Below, one piece after another: positions 1-8,430 of a stretch of 64,000 nt of DNA. Under the pieces are notes generated by a model that worked only from the letters and a program-made list of their open reading frames with translations, was not told where the DNA came from and searched no databases. The position numbers and the translations under genes are program-made. Source of the stretch: Gp6-AA40 sp963772955 (GTDB taxonomy: Bacteria; Acidobacteriota; Vicinamibacteria; Vicinamibacterales; UBA2999); NCBI GenBank assembly GCA_963772955.1, contig CAVYZF010000003.1, positions 62,001-126,000 of the forward strand, given 5' to 3'. The number at the start of each line of letters is the position of its first letter. Positions within the stretch are counted from its first letter, which is position 1.

Positions 1-1171
1 TGCCGATCACGTCACGGATCGCGATGCGCAATCCGTCGGTGAGCGAAGTGTCGAAGCCGGCGCCCTCTTGCGGCGGCTTGACGATATAAGGATTCACGTT
101 CCAATACTCCGCCAGGTCCAGCGCCCGCGGCTGATGGTGCCGCAGGGTCTGGGTGAGGTCCTGGCAAAAGCTCCAGCCGTGCGGCGCGCCATCGTGATCG
201 ATCACGCTCACCTGATCGTAGCGGAAGCCATCCACGTGGTATTCATCGATGAAGAATTTCGCGTTCTCGATGAGGAAGGCACGCACGTCCGGTTTGCCAA
301 AATCAAAGACCAGCCCGCCCGCATGCCCGCGATCGGTGAAGTACAGCGAGTTCCGGTTGCCGCCGGTCTTCGATTGCCGATCGAAGAAGTAGATGCTCTC
401 GTCGCCGAAATCACCGCCCGCGTGGTTGTAAACGACGTCCAGAAGAACAGCCAGCCCATGGATATGGCAGAGGTCGACCAACGCCTTGAGCTGATTCATC
501 TCTCCGCGGAGGTCGTCGGTCTGGTACGGCGTCAGACCCTTCGCGGTAAGGAGCGCATTCACGTGCGCGACGTAAGGCAGAAGATCCATATCCTCGACGG
601 CGAAATCCATTTCCGGCGAAAAGTAGTCCACCCCGTTGTAGCCGAGGCTGAATTCTGTGGGGAACTCCTGAATCGGCATGAGCTGGATGGCCGTGATGCC
701 GAGGCTCGCGAGATGCGGAATCTTGCGGGCGACATCTAGAAAGGTGCCCGCCTTGACCGGCAGATTCGGGGTGAAGAACACGCCGGCGTGCAATTGATAG
801 ATCACGAAATCAGGAAACCGCGGCGTGACGTATCCCACGTCGTGCCACGGGAAGTCGGTCTTGCGGATCACGCAGTCGCTCGGAAACGGAGTCGTCAACT
901 CGCGCGCAAAAGGATCGCGCTTTGGCCCCGAATCGCCATCGCCGGCGACGAAGAACATGTAGCGATCGCGATCCTGCACATTGGGCAGAAAGCCGAGCCA
1001 GTGGCCCTGATCGTTGCGCGTCAGCAGGTTCTTGTCGTCGGGCGCTTCGCCTTTCACGCACGCGTGAACGCGGTGCGCATTCGGGGCCCAGACACGGAAG
1101 GTGGCGCCCCCATTCGTGAGGTTCGCGCCCATCGGAGTGTGCTCAGAGACGTGTTCGAGAGAAGCAGGCAT
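1..1171 (-). CDS. GH13 alpha-glucan branching-type enzyme, N-terminal part (runs off window)
   Basis: Cytoplasmic glycogen or alpha-glucan metabolism; the first 390 codons are visible and the 3' end lies outside the window. Residues 20-110 look like the CBM48/E-set domain that precedes the barrel (FRVWAPNA at 25-32). GH13 region I is DVVYNH (245-250), region II is GFRYDQV with presumed nucleophile D319, and region III is AEYWN with presumed acid E355. The start is the ATG at 1171-1169; no strong Shine-Dalgarno is visible. The branching enzyme is the likeliest member, but a maltooligosyltrehalose trehalohydrolase or another CBM48-GH13 enzyme cannot be excluded without the C-terminus, so no symbol is given. 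Confidence 0.85.
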   Translation of the reverse strand, partial: MPASLEHVSEHTPMGANLTNGGATFRVWAPNAHRVHACVKGEAPDDKNLLTRNDQGHWLGFLPNVQDRDRYMFFVAGDGDSGPKRDPFARELTTPFPSDCVIRKTDFPWHDVGYVTPRFPDFVIYQLHAGVFFTPNLPVKAGTFLDVARKIPHLASLGITAIQLMPIQEFPTEFSLGYNGVDYFSPEMDFAVEDMDLLPYVAHVNALLTAKGLTPYQTDDLRGEMNQLKALVDLCHIHGLAVLLDVVYNHAGGDFGDESIYFFDRQSKTGGNRNSLYFTDRGHAGGLVFDFGKPDVRAFLIENAKFFIDEYHVDGFRYDQVSVIDHDGAPHGWSFCQDLTQTLRHHQPRALDLAEYWNVNPYIVKPPQEGAGFDTSLTDGLRIAIRDVIG

Positions 1172-1490
1172 GGTGGTGTTTGTGTGAATTGTTAGAAAAG
1201 CACCGGCGAACCGGCTTGGGCCAGGATGGCGAGGGAGGACGGCGAGTCAATAGAAGAGCGACTCGCTTGCAAATCATCCTTTCCAAATGGGCCGCTCATG
1301 TCATTTGAACTGCGGCATGCGTATAAGACGGCAATGGATTCGAGCGGCGTTTCACAAATCGCTTTCTACCACAACGCTGATGGCTGGCTTCGTTGAACGG
1401 CGTTAAAGCTCGTCCGCGACGGCACTTGCCTCAAGTGCTGTTCTATCGATGCGCGGGGGACGTTATCTATAGTGCGCGGCGCTCTTTCCT
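1172..1490. other. Intergenic region between divergent genes
   Basis: Upstream region shared by the GH13 gene (minus) and the LGFP-repeat protein (plus). No convincing coding sequence is seen. Promoters for both directions should lie here, but no clear consensus boxes stand out. Confidence 0.4.
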
Positions 1491-1614
1491 GGTCACCAGG
1501 TTCGTAGTCACCGGTTCACTGGGTTCGTTGTCGTCGGTTTCGTGTCATCGGGTCTCGCAGTCATCCGTTCCAAGTTATCGAGTTCAGTCTCCATCAACGA
1601 TCGCAGTCACCGGA
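1491..1614 (+). repeat. Degenerate ~15-nt tandem repeat with core TCAYCGG
   Basis: The core TCACCGG or a close variant starts at about 1493, 1508, 1516, 1531, 1545, 1561, 1575, 1588 and 1606, giving a mostly 13-16 nt spacing. Variants include TCGTCGG, TCATCGG, TCATCCG and TTATCGA. The array ends about 35 nt before the start codon of the LGFP-repeat gene, so it would lie in its promoter or 5' untranslated region. The function is unknown. Confidence 0.5.
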
Positions 1615-1648
1615 GTCTTGAAGTGGGTGTCGCAGAGGAGAAACAACC

Positions 1649-2965
1649 ATGTCGGACATCGATGTAAAGTACGCTCAACTGGGCGGCGCCGCAGGCTTCC
1701 TGGGCGCGCCTACCATTGCCGAAACGACCGCGCCAGATGGAGTGGGCCGTTACCGGCACTACCAGGGTGGCTCGGTCTACTGGTCGCCGGCGACCGGCGC
1801 GCACGAGGTCCACGGCGACATTCGCGGCAGGTGGGCAAGTCTCGGATGGGAACGCAGCTTCCTCGGCTACCCGCTCACCGATGAAACCACGACACCAGAT
1901 CGCGTCGGCCGGTACAACCATTTTCAGGGCGGCTCCATCTACTGGACGCCGGCGACCGGCGCGCACGAGGTCCACGGCGACATTCGCGGCAAGTGGGCAA
2001 GTCTCGGATGGGAACGCAGCTTCCTCGGCTACCCGCTCACCGATGAAACCACGACACCAGATCGCGTCGGCCGGTACAACCATTTTCAGGGCGGCTCCGT
2101 CTACTGGACGCCGGCGACCGGCGCGCACGAGGTCCACGGCGCCATTCGCGGCAAGTGGTCAAGTCTCGGATGGGAACGTAGCTTCCTCGGTTACCCGCTC
2201 ACCGACGAAACCACGACACCAGATGGCGTCGGCCGATACAACCACTTTCAGGGTGGGTCGATCTACTGGACGCCTTCGACCGGCGCATGGGAGGTTCATG
2301 GCGCGATTCGCGGCCTCTGGGCGAACCTGGGGTGGGAGCGCAGCTTCCTCGGCTATCCGACGAGCGATGAACGATCAACCGAGGACGCCACCGGCCGATT
2401 CAGCGAGTTCCAGCACGGATCGATCTACTGGAGCCCTGCGACCGGCGCTCTGGCATGTCGGCAGACGGTGAGGATTCACGTCAAGTGCCTCACCGCACCG
2501 ACGCGTTTCACCATCGAGACCATGATCTCGAACATGCGTCTCGTGTACGCCACGGCTCAGATCGGCGTCCGGTATGTGTCGTTCGAGGTTCTCAATCTTC
2601 CCGCACTGAACGATGTCGACGTGGGCGCGTGTACCATGGGCTCAACCACGGCCGAACAGAACCAACTGTTCGGCAACCGCAACTCGGCGGCAGCGAACGA
2701 TGTCGTCGTCTACTTCGTCAGGACCACGGTGCCCCCTTTCAACGGGTGCGCAGCGTTTCCCGCAGGCAGACCGGGCGCGGTCGTCGCCAGCGGGGCTAGC
2801 GCATGGACGATGGCCCACGAAGTGGGTCATGTGCTCAGTCTCCCCCACGTCAACGACAATAACAGGCTGATGACCGGGAACGGAACCGACAACATCACCA
2901 ATCTGCCGCCGGATCTCATCGCCTCGGAAAGCGCGACGATACTGGCCAGCGCATTCACGAATTAG
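1649..2965 (+). CDS. LGFP-repeat protein fused to a zincin-type metallopeptidase domain
   Basis: 438 aa. Residues 1-270 are LGFP-type repeats (consensus around LGWERSFLGYP) in near-identical 54-residue units; such repeats are known from cell-wall-associated proteins. The C-terminal domain (about 270-438) has a zinc signature HEVGHVLSLPH at about 391-401 (HExxHxxxxxH) and a possible Met-turn RLMTGNG, so a metzincin-like protease is inferred. No classical signal peptide is seen at MSDIDVKYAQ, which is odd for a wall-binding protease. The start follows GAGGAG at about 1634-1640. It is followed after 18 nt by the HEAT-repeat gene, so co-transcription is likely. The substrate is unknown. Confidence 0.75.
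   Translation: MSDIDVKYAQLGGAAGFLGAPTIAETTAPDGVGRYRHYQGGSVYWSPATGAHEVHGDIRGRWASLGWERSFLGYPLTDETTTPDRVGRYNHFQGGSIYWTPATGAHEVHGDIRGKWASLGWERSFLGYPLTDETTTPDRVGRYNHFQGGSVYWTPATGAHEVHGAIRGKWSSLGWERSFLGYPLTDETTTPDGVGRYNHFQGGSIYWTPSTGAWEVHGAIRGLWANLGWERSFLGYPTSDERSTEDATGRFSEFQHGSIYWSPATGALACRQTVRIHVKCLTAPTRFTIETMISNMRLVYATAQIGVRYVSFEVLNLPALNDVDVGACTMGSTTAEQNQLFGNRNSAAANDVVVYFVRTTVPPFNGCAAFPAGRPGAVVASGASAWTMAHEVGHVLSLPHVNDNNRLMTGNGTDNITNLPPDLIASESATILASAFTN
1745..2455 (+). repeat. 162-bp tandem repeats encoding LGFP units
   Basis: Four full 162-bp units (1745-1906, 1907-2068, 2069-2230, 2231-2392) and a partial fifth (2393-2455). Units 2 and 3 are almost identical at DNA level, while unit 5 is more diverged. 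Such identity implies recent duplication or gene conversion and makes copy number prone to change. Confidence 0.9.
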
Positions 2966-2983
2966 TTCCAAGGAGAAAAAGCC

Positions 2984-3430
2984 ATGGCCGTTACCATGAG
3001 TCAGGTGCTCGCCGAGATCGACAAGGACGAGCCGGACTATCAAGCCGCGGCGAAGCTCGGTCCCGATGCGCTGCCTCACCTGCAGCAAATCGTGGAGGCC
3101 GACGATCCGATGCGTGCTTCAAAGGCGGCGTACCTCGCGGGGCTGATCGGCGGCGCGCAGGCGGCTCCCGTTCTGGAGCACGCAGCCGCACATCGCGATC
3201 CGGTCGTACGGGTCGCGGCCGCTCACGCCATGCGTGCGGGGACAGCTGCGTCTACCGATCTGCTCGAGCGGCTGCTGGACGATGGGGACGTCGGTGTGCG
3301 AAAGGTAGCGCTTCGGGCGGCGAAGACGTCGAAGAGCAGTCGTCTCCGCGCGAAGGTGTCAGCGATGGCGGAAAAAGACCCGGATGAGCACATCCGCGAC
3401 GTCGCGAAGGACGTTGCGAAAGGACTGTAG
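2984..3430 (+). CDS. HEAT-repeat protein, cytoplasmic
   Basis: 148 aa with no signal peptide. Alpha-helical repeats of the HEAT/PBS-lyase type run through the protein, for example DPVVRVAAAHAMR (about 70-82) and DVGVRKVALRAAK (about 104-116). It follows the LGFP-peptidase gene by 18 nt with a good ribosome site (AAGGAG) before the ATG. The downstream gene encodes a paralogue with the same opening motif (DEPDY..AA.LGP.ALP). A scaffold or protein-binding role is inferred from the repeat class; no enzymatic residues are visible. Confidence 0.75.
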   Translation: MAVTMSQVLAEIDKDEPDYQAAAKLGPDALPHLQQIVEADDPMRASKAAYLAGLIGGAQAAPVLEHAAAHRDPVVRVAAAHAMRAGTAASTDLLERLLDDGDVGVRKVALRAAKTSKSSRLRAKVSAMAEKDPDEHIRDVAKDVAKGL

Positions 3431-3449
3431 CAGGCCGTTGTTCGTGGGG

Positions 3450-4043
3450 GTGAAGGCTCATCGGCTCTTCGTCGGACTCTGGATCGTCCTGACCGGCATC
3501 ATCGCGGCCGGTCAGGGCCGCTCGACCACGCCAACCGAGGACGGTGGGCGAGGGGGAACGAGCCAGGAGCGTTCGGATCCAGTGACCCGCGAGCAAGTGC
3601 GCGCGGTGCTGAACCCGGATGAGCCGGACTACGGGCGCGCGGCGCGCCTGGGGCCCGGCGCACTGCCGTATCTCGAAGAGATGACCGCGGGAGCCGACGC
3701 CAGCCTGGCGGCGAAAGCCGTTTACGCGGCGAGCCTGATCCGCGATCGCCGGTCGGCTGCGGTCGTGCGATCCGGATCGGCCAACAGACGCGCAGAGGTC
3801 CGAGTTGCCTCCGCGGCTGCTGCCGGCAATCTCACCCGAGAAGCCGGAACCGACATCCTGACCGATCTCCTGGGCGACAGCGACAGTGGAGTTCGCGAGA
3901 CGGCCCTGAAGACGATCAAACCGGCGATCACCGGCGGCGCACCGCCCGCGTCCGCTCTCGCACGCGTGCGGAACATGGCCGCGACTGATCCTCAGGCGTA
4001 CATCCGTGACCTCGCGAGGCAGATCCTGAACCAGGTGCGATAG
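3450..4043 (+). CDS. HEAT-repeat protein, exported paralogue
   Basis: About 197 aa from the GTG at 3450; GTG at 3444 and an upstream ATG at 3384 that overlaps the previous gene are alternatives. GTG 3450 is preferred because it opens a clean signal peptide, MKAHRLFVGLWIVLTGIIAA. The mature part mirrors the preceding protein: DEPDYGRAARLGPGALPYLE, then two HEAT-like helices (EVRVASAAAAGNL; GVRETALKTIKPA) and a similar ending (YIRDLARQIL against HIRDVAKDVA). The pair is therefore a tandem duplication in which one copy gained export. Function unknown. Confidence 0.65.
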   Translation: MKAHRLFVGLWIVLTGIIAAGQGRSTTPTEDGGRGGTSQERSDPVTREQVRAVLNPDEPDYGRAARLGPGALPYLEEMTAGADASLAAKAVYAASLIRDRRSAAVVRSGSANRRAEVRVASAAAAGNLTREAGTDILTDLLGDSDSGVRETALKTIKPAITGGAPPASALARVRNMAATDPQAYIRDLARQILNQVR

Positions 4044-4481
4044 GCGAGTCGCGTGGAGATCGATCCCGTCCGGCCACTGCAGGTGTGCCTCACCAATATG
4101 GCGTCCGGGCAAAATCGTTGACGCTGGCGCTGGCTGGCGATTCTATGAGCGATGCGTCACGCCGGTCGGACGATCGCGGCAATTCGATTCGCCTCACCGA
4201 AGCATCGAGACCTGCTGCTCGAGATACTTGTCCTGCGCCTCTGCTCCGCAGATATTCAGCGGAATACAAGGCAAAAAAAATCGCCAAGGTCACGCACCAA
4301 GTAGAGTAGTCTCACACGACGCCCTCCGGTATTTGGCGCGCACGCCGGCGGCGCGTGGTCGCAATCCTGAATGAATCGGCCTTATCAGGTCTGTGGTCGG
4401 ACTCGTTGCAGCGGCGGGTCCGGTGTCGATGGCGCACCGAGAGGGACTGGGATGGCAGCGAAGCCAAAAAGGAGGAGAGTC
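4044..4481. other. Intergenic region without recognisable gene
   Basis: Holds only short frames with no convincing homology. One plus-strand frame ends in RRYSAEYKAKKIAKV (about 4247-4291), loosely like the N-terminus of IS3-type OrfA proteins, but no partner, inverted repeats or helix-turn-helix continuation follow. A strong ribosome site (GGAGGAG, 4471-4477) at the right edge serves the next gene. Confidence 0.35.
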
Positions 4482-5039
4482 ATGATAGTACGACGCACAA
4501 TTATCACGGGCCTGGCCGTGATGGCCCTGGCAGCGGGGATTCAGGCGCAGACCACGTCGAAAACGACGGAAGCCGGCGCCACTTCCACCACGTCATCGAT
4601 TACCGGTGAGGTGGTGTTCGTCGAGGGCAACTGGCTCCTCACCAAGATGCTGCCGGGCGGCCAGTACCGGTGGTTTAACGTCCAGCCGGGACGGCAATTC
4701 AACATTGACGGAAAACCCAGGCTCATCGCCGACCTCAGGCCTGGCACCGTCCTCACCGCGGTGATCATCACCAAGACGCAGCCGGTCACGGTCCGTACGA
4801 CATCGGTGCTCAACGGAACGGTCTGGTATGTCCAGGGCAATTACGTCGTCCTCACCCTCGAGAACGGTGAGAACCGCGAGTTCAACGTTCCCGAGTCGTA
4901 CCGGTTCACGGTAGAGGGCAAACCGGCGTCGGTCCACGAACTGAGGAAGGGCATGAAGATCTCGGCCACGAAAATCGTCGCCGAGCCCCAGACCGAGATC
5001 TCAGAGAAGATCATGGTGACGGGCAACGCCCCCAAGTAG
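4482..5039 (+). CDS. Exported protein with internal duplication, unknown function
   Basis: 185 aa. The ATG at 4482 follows GGAGGAG and starts a signal peptide (MIVRRTIITGLAVMALAAGI, cleaved near QAQ). The mature part contains two related halves of about 55 residues: ITGEVVFVEGNWLLT...FNIDGKP and LNGTVWYVQGNYVVLT...FTVEGKP, each ending in a KG- or PG-containing strand. The fold looks all-beta. No catalytic residues or lipobox were found. It is monocistronic and convergent with the kinase gene. I do not recognise a named family. Confidence 0.65.
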   Translation: MIVRRTIITGLAVMALAAGIQAQTTSKTTEAGATSTTSSITGEVVFVEGNWLLTKMLPGGQYRWFNVQPGRQFNIDGKPRLIADLRPGTVLTAVIITKTQPVTVRTTSVLNGTVWYVQGNYVVLTLENGENREFNVPESYRFTVEGKPASVHELRKGMKISATKIVAEPQTEISEKIMVTGNAPK

Positions 5040-5067
5040 AACCATCCGCCAGCAAGAGAGCGTCGGA

Positions 5068-5091
5068 GGGGCGGCGGCTGGCCGTCGCCCC
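5068..5091. terminator. GC-rich hairpin between convergent genes
   Basis: A 10-bp stem (GGGGCGGCGG pairing with CCGTCGCCCC, one G-T pair) closes a 4-nt loop. It lies 28 nt after the stop of the exported protein and 72 nt after the stop of the opposing kinase gene. No T-run follows, so it is only a candidate bidirectional terminator. Confidence 0.45.
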
Positions 5092-5163
5092 CGGGGCTCG
5101 TCAGGCCGCCAGGAAACCTTCTAAGGAAGCTCGACGCCTTCGTTCGTGGCAACGAGCCACCGT

Positions 5164-7509
5164 TCACCGCTGCATTTGCGCGTCCTCTTCCTGTGAATCC
5201 ATCTCGCGCAAGATGGCGGCAAACCGCGGATCCGAGTGCAGCGCGCGGTATTGCGGAAACTGGCGCGCCCAGACGATGAAAGATGGCTCGCGCCCATCCC
5301 ACGCGCGCTTCGCGAACGCCATCGCCTCTTCATGGTGCCCGGCCGCCTCGGCCGTGAGCGCAAGGTGTGACGGCGAGACATAACTTCGCGAGGCGCGATC
5401 CATCAATTCGCGATGCACGGCGCGTGCTTCAGCCGACTTCCCCGCCTGCCCGAAGAGTCCCGCCAGGGCGGTGAGGGCGAGCGAGTGGCGACCTGACATG
5501 GCAGCCGCGGCCTCGAGTAGGGAGACCGCCTCTTCGAATCGTCCAGCCATTCCGAGTGAAATGCCGAGGGCCCAGCGCGACACGAACGACTCGGGGTCCA
5601 GCTGAGTGGCCCGGCGGCACGTCTCGATCGCCTCGTCCAGCCGGCCGGCGGTAAACAGAGAGACCCCGAGGGTCATCGTGACGTACGCGGACAGCGGATC
5701 GCTGTCGAGCGCTCGGCGGACCTCTGCGATGCCCCGCTCGAAGTCCCCGCACACCCAATTCAAATAGAAGAGCCCGTACCAGCAGCGGCCCATCGCGTGA
5801 CTTGGGTTGAGTTCCAGCACTCGCTCGAAGGTCTGCTTCGCCATTCGGCGGTTGTTCTCGTACAGCAGGGTCGCACATGCCAAAGACGTGTGGGCCACCG
5901 CGGATCTGGGATTGAGTTCGATCGACCGTCTCGCGGCCGCCATCGCTTGCTCTTTTGTCTCAGAGCCTCGCATGGCCCCGGAATACGCCAGCACAGTCAA
6001 CGCGTCCGCGACGCCGGCCCATGCCAGTGAATAGTCGGGGTCGAGCTCGACCGCCTTCCGAAGCAGATCGAGCCCGGCCGGGACGTTCGCTCCCCTCCGA
6101 TCGACCAACGCGCGGCCCTTCAAATAGAGCTGATACGCCTCGATATTCGTCGTCGCCTGTTCGACCAGCCGATCGTCTTTGCCTCCAACCAGTGTGACGC
6201 GCAATCGATCGACGATCGCCTTTGCGATCTCATCCTGCACGTCGAAGATGTCCTTCAGCTCACGGTCGTAGCGCTCGGACCACAGTTGAAAGCCATTTGC
6301 CACATCGCTCAGCCGCACAGTGATGCGCACCCGATCCCCGGCTCGGCGCACGCTGCCTTCGAGAACTGTCGTCACATTCAGCTTCTCGCCGATGGTCCGA
6401 AGGTCGTCGCCTTTGCCTTTGAAGGAGAACGCCGACGTGCGCGCGGCGACCCTTAGACCCTTGAGCGGCGTCAGAGCGTTGAGAATCTCTTCGGCGATTC
6501 CGTCGCAGAACCAGTCCTGGTCCTTTGCCGCGCTCATGTCGGTGAAGGCCAGCACCGCAATCGACACCGCTCGCGCGGCGGGCAACGAATTGCTGTCTGG
6601 CGCCCCTGCCCGGGCTGACCGGCCACCTCCCGTCTCCCACGCCCGCCGATGGATTTTCAGCTCGGCGTGGATCTCAGTAGCAGTCTGGACGCGGTCGCGC
6701 GGTTCTTTCTCGAGACACCGATCGATCAGACGACACACGTCGCCTGGCAGGTCAGAGCGCGATTCTTCAATTGGCTTGGGGTGATCTTTCAATATGGATG
6801 ACATGAGCCCCGCCGGTGAATCCCCGCGAAACGGTCGTTCGCCCGTCGCCTGCTCGTACAGCGTGATGCCAAGCGAGAAGATGTCGGTGCGATGATCGAT
6901 CGGCCTGGCTTCGATCTGTTCGGGCGACATGTACGGCATGGTGCCGACGATGGTCCCCACCTTCGTCCCGACGGAGGTGACGGTGACGTCTTCCGCGAGG
7001 CGGACGGCTTCGTCGTCACCTCCCCGCGCCAATCCAAAGTCGAGGACCTTTACACGGCCGTCCTCAGTCACCATTACGTTCGCGGGTTTCAGATCGCGGT
7101 GGATGATGTTCTTTCGATGCGCCGCCGAAAGCGCGTCTGCCAGCGCAATCGCGATGTCAAAGAACCGCGCCGGCGAGAGTCCACCGGAAAGAATGCCCTC
7201 GGCGAGCGTGCACCCCTCAATGAGCTCCATCGTCATGAAGGGAACATCATCGTGTTCCTCGATCGAGAAGATGGTGACGATGTGCGCGTGGTTGAGCGAG
7301 GCGAGGGCCCGAGCTTCCCGTCTAAAGCGTGCCAGACGGTCGTCGTCTCGCGCGAAGGCATCGGGAAGAATCTTCAGGGCGACATCACGATTCAGTTTCG
7401 TGTCGCGCGCACGGTAGACATCACCCATGCCACCGGCGCCGATTAAGGAAAGAACCTCGTAGGTGCCGAGCTGCCGCCCGATCAGGGAGGGGGGCGCGTC
7501 CTTAACCAT
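5164..7509 (-). CDS. Ser/Thr protein kinase with TolB-like and TPR regions
   Basis: 781 aa and no transmembrane segment. The Hanks-type kinase domain spans about 16-285: glycine loop GAGGMG (24-29), lysine in VALK (K46), HRDLKPAN (137-144), DFG (157-159), and GTMPYMSPEQ (189-198) at the activation/P+1 region. A TolB/FlgO-like segment follows (about 315-440, VSIAVLAFTDMS to DRLRVTL), as in many kinase and CadC-like regulators of this lineage. Several TPRs extend to about residue 760. The ATG at 7509 overlaps the 3' end of the SDR gene by 8 nt (ATGGTTAA), so translation is probably coupled. Likely cytosolic signalling; the substrate is not evident. Confidence 0.9.
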   Translation of the reverse strand: MVKDAPPSLIGRQLGTYEVLSLIGAGGMGDVYRARDTKLNRDVALKILPDAFARDDDRLARFRREARALASLNHAHIVTIFSIEEHDDVPFMTMELIEGCTLAEGILSGGLSPARFFDIAIALADALSAAHRKNIIHRDLKPANVMVTEDGRVKVLDFGLARGGDDEAVRLAEDVTVTSVGTKVGTIVGTMPYMSPEQIEARPIDHRTDIFSLGITLYEQATGERPFRGDSPAGLMSSILKDHPKPIEESRSDLPGDVCRLIDRCLEKEPRDRVQTATEIHAELKIHRRAWETGGGRSARAGAPDSNSLPAARAVSIAVLAFTDMSAAKDQDWFCDGIAEEILNALTPLKGLRVAARTSAFSFKGKGDDLRTIGEKLNVTTVLEGSVRRAGDRVRITVRLSDVANGFQLWSERYDRELKDIFDVQDEIAKAIVDRLRVTLVGGKDDRLVEQATTNIEAYQLYLKGRALVDRRGANVPAGLDLLRKAVELDPDYSLAWAGVADALTVLAYSGAMRGSETKEQAMAAARRSIELNPRSAVAHTSLACATLLYENNRRMAKQTFERVLELNPSHAMGRCWYGLFYLNWVCGDFERGIAEVRRALDSDPLSAYVTMTLGVSLFTAGRLDEAIETCRRATQLDPESFVSRWALGISLGMAGRFEEAVSLLEAAAAMSGRHSLALTALAGLFGQAGKSAEARAVHRELMDRASRSYVSPSHLALTAEAAGHHEEAMAFAKRAWDGREPSFIVWARQFPQYRALHSDPRFAAILREMDSQEEDAQMQR

Positions 7510-8170
7510 TGCCGCCGCCAGCAAAGTGGATTTCCACACCTTCGTTCGTTCCGCGATGAAGGCGCACCAACGCAGCGGCGATATTGTCGGGATCGAAAGC
7601 GGTGCCACGCTCCACTCGACCGTGCACGGTCACAGTACCCACTCGAACCCCGGTCCCGGCAAGGTCTGCAGCTAACGTGAGGACCCACATGCGCAGCGCG
7701 GCCTTGCCCGCGCACAAACTCGACAGACCCGCGTACGGATGCAGCGCCGCGCCGCCGCCAGTGAACAAGAGCGAACCGGTTCCCGACGCACGCATCGCTG
7801 GCGCCAGAAGCGCAGTGAGCTGGGTGGCTGCGAGAAAGTTGACCCGCATCGCACGCTGGCTGTCGGCCAGGTCGAGCCGATCAGCCGAACCCTGCTGCAA
7901 CGCGAATGCGTTGTAGACGAGCGACGAAGGATCGCCTTCGGCCCAGGTGCGAACTTGCGCAACCACGTTGAGTGTGGCCGCAGCGTCCGCAAGATCGACA
8001 ACGAAGGGCGCCGCGGTGATGCCCGCAGCGGTCATTTCGGCATGGCGCTTCGCCAGCCTCGCGGAATCCCTGGCCAAGAGCGCGATTGCGAACCCCTCCG
8101 CCCCGAACGCGCGGGCGATCGAGGTTCCAATGCCGGGGCCAACACCAGCGACGATGACGACTGGCTTCAT
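7502..8170 (-). CDS. Short-chain dehydrogenase-like protein lacking the catalytic tyrosine
   Basis: 222 aa, Rossmann-fold SDR. The N-terminal cofactor motif is GVGPGIG (9-15), followed by LLARDS, the acidic VVDLAD and an N-[AG]-like YNAF strand. In the active site the usual Ser is Thr (LLFTGGG) and the YxxxK motif reads LCAGK, so the lysine is kept but the tyrosine is Leu. It may be catalytically weak or a non-oxidoreductase SDR homologue. Its stop overlaps the start of the kinase gene by 8 nt, which suggests a two-gene operon. Confidence 0.8.
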   Translation of the reverse strand: MKPVVIVAGVGPGIGTSIARAFGAEGFAIALLARDSARLAKRHAEMTAAGITAAPFVVDLADAAATLNVVAQVRTWAEGDPSSLVYNAFALQQGSADRLDLADSQRAMRVNFLAATQLTALLAPAMRASGTGSLLFTGGGAALHPYAGLSSLCAGKAALRMWVLTLAADLAGTGVRVGTVTVHGRVERGTAFDPDNIAAALVRLHRGTNEGVEIHFAGGGNG

Positions 8171-8275
8171 AGTAGCCGCCTGTGCGCGGGCGACCTTGTG
8201 ATCGGCGAAGTGTACACTACTGCACTTTCGCCAGCGCCCCAGGACACGCGTGACAGGGCCGAACCGCGTCCGTGA

Positions 8276-8383
8276 TCACGCATTCAGTTGCAGGCCACCG
8301 AAGTGCACCGTCACGATGTGCGGGTGATTGAGCGCAGCGAGCACGCGTGCCTCACGACGCAATCGGTCGAGGCGATCATCCGG
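8276..8383 (-). pseudogene. Remnant of a Ser/Thr kinase N-lobe
   Basis: Read on the minus strand, this short stretch encodes DDRLDRLRREARVLAALNHP followed by HIVTVH. That is the alpha-C/beta-4 part of a bacterial Ser/Thr kinase, close to the corresponding LARFRREARALASLNHAHIV of the neighbouring intact kinase. A stop follows after GGLQLNA. Neither the glycine loop nor the catalytic loop is present. It lies between the SDR gene and the next kinase, so it is probably debris of a deleted or recombined paralogue. Confidence 0.65.
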
Positions 8384-8430
8384 CCCGATCGGATTCTATC
8401 TGCTGGCGCTGATCGACTACACTCGAAGAA

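Noticed and set aside
1607..2471. Long open frames on the other strand and in other frames across the LGFP repeats
   Set aside because: They repeat with the 162-bp DNA unit and arise only because the repeat has no stops in those frames; no family character.
4247..4309. IS3 OrfA-like motif RRYSAEYKAKKIAKV
   Set aside because: Too short, no helix-turn-helix continuation, no OrfB, no terminal inverted repeats; likely chance.
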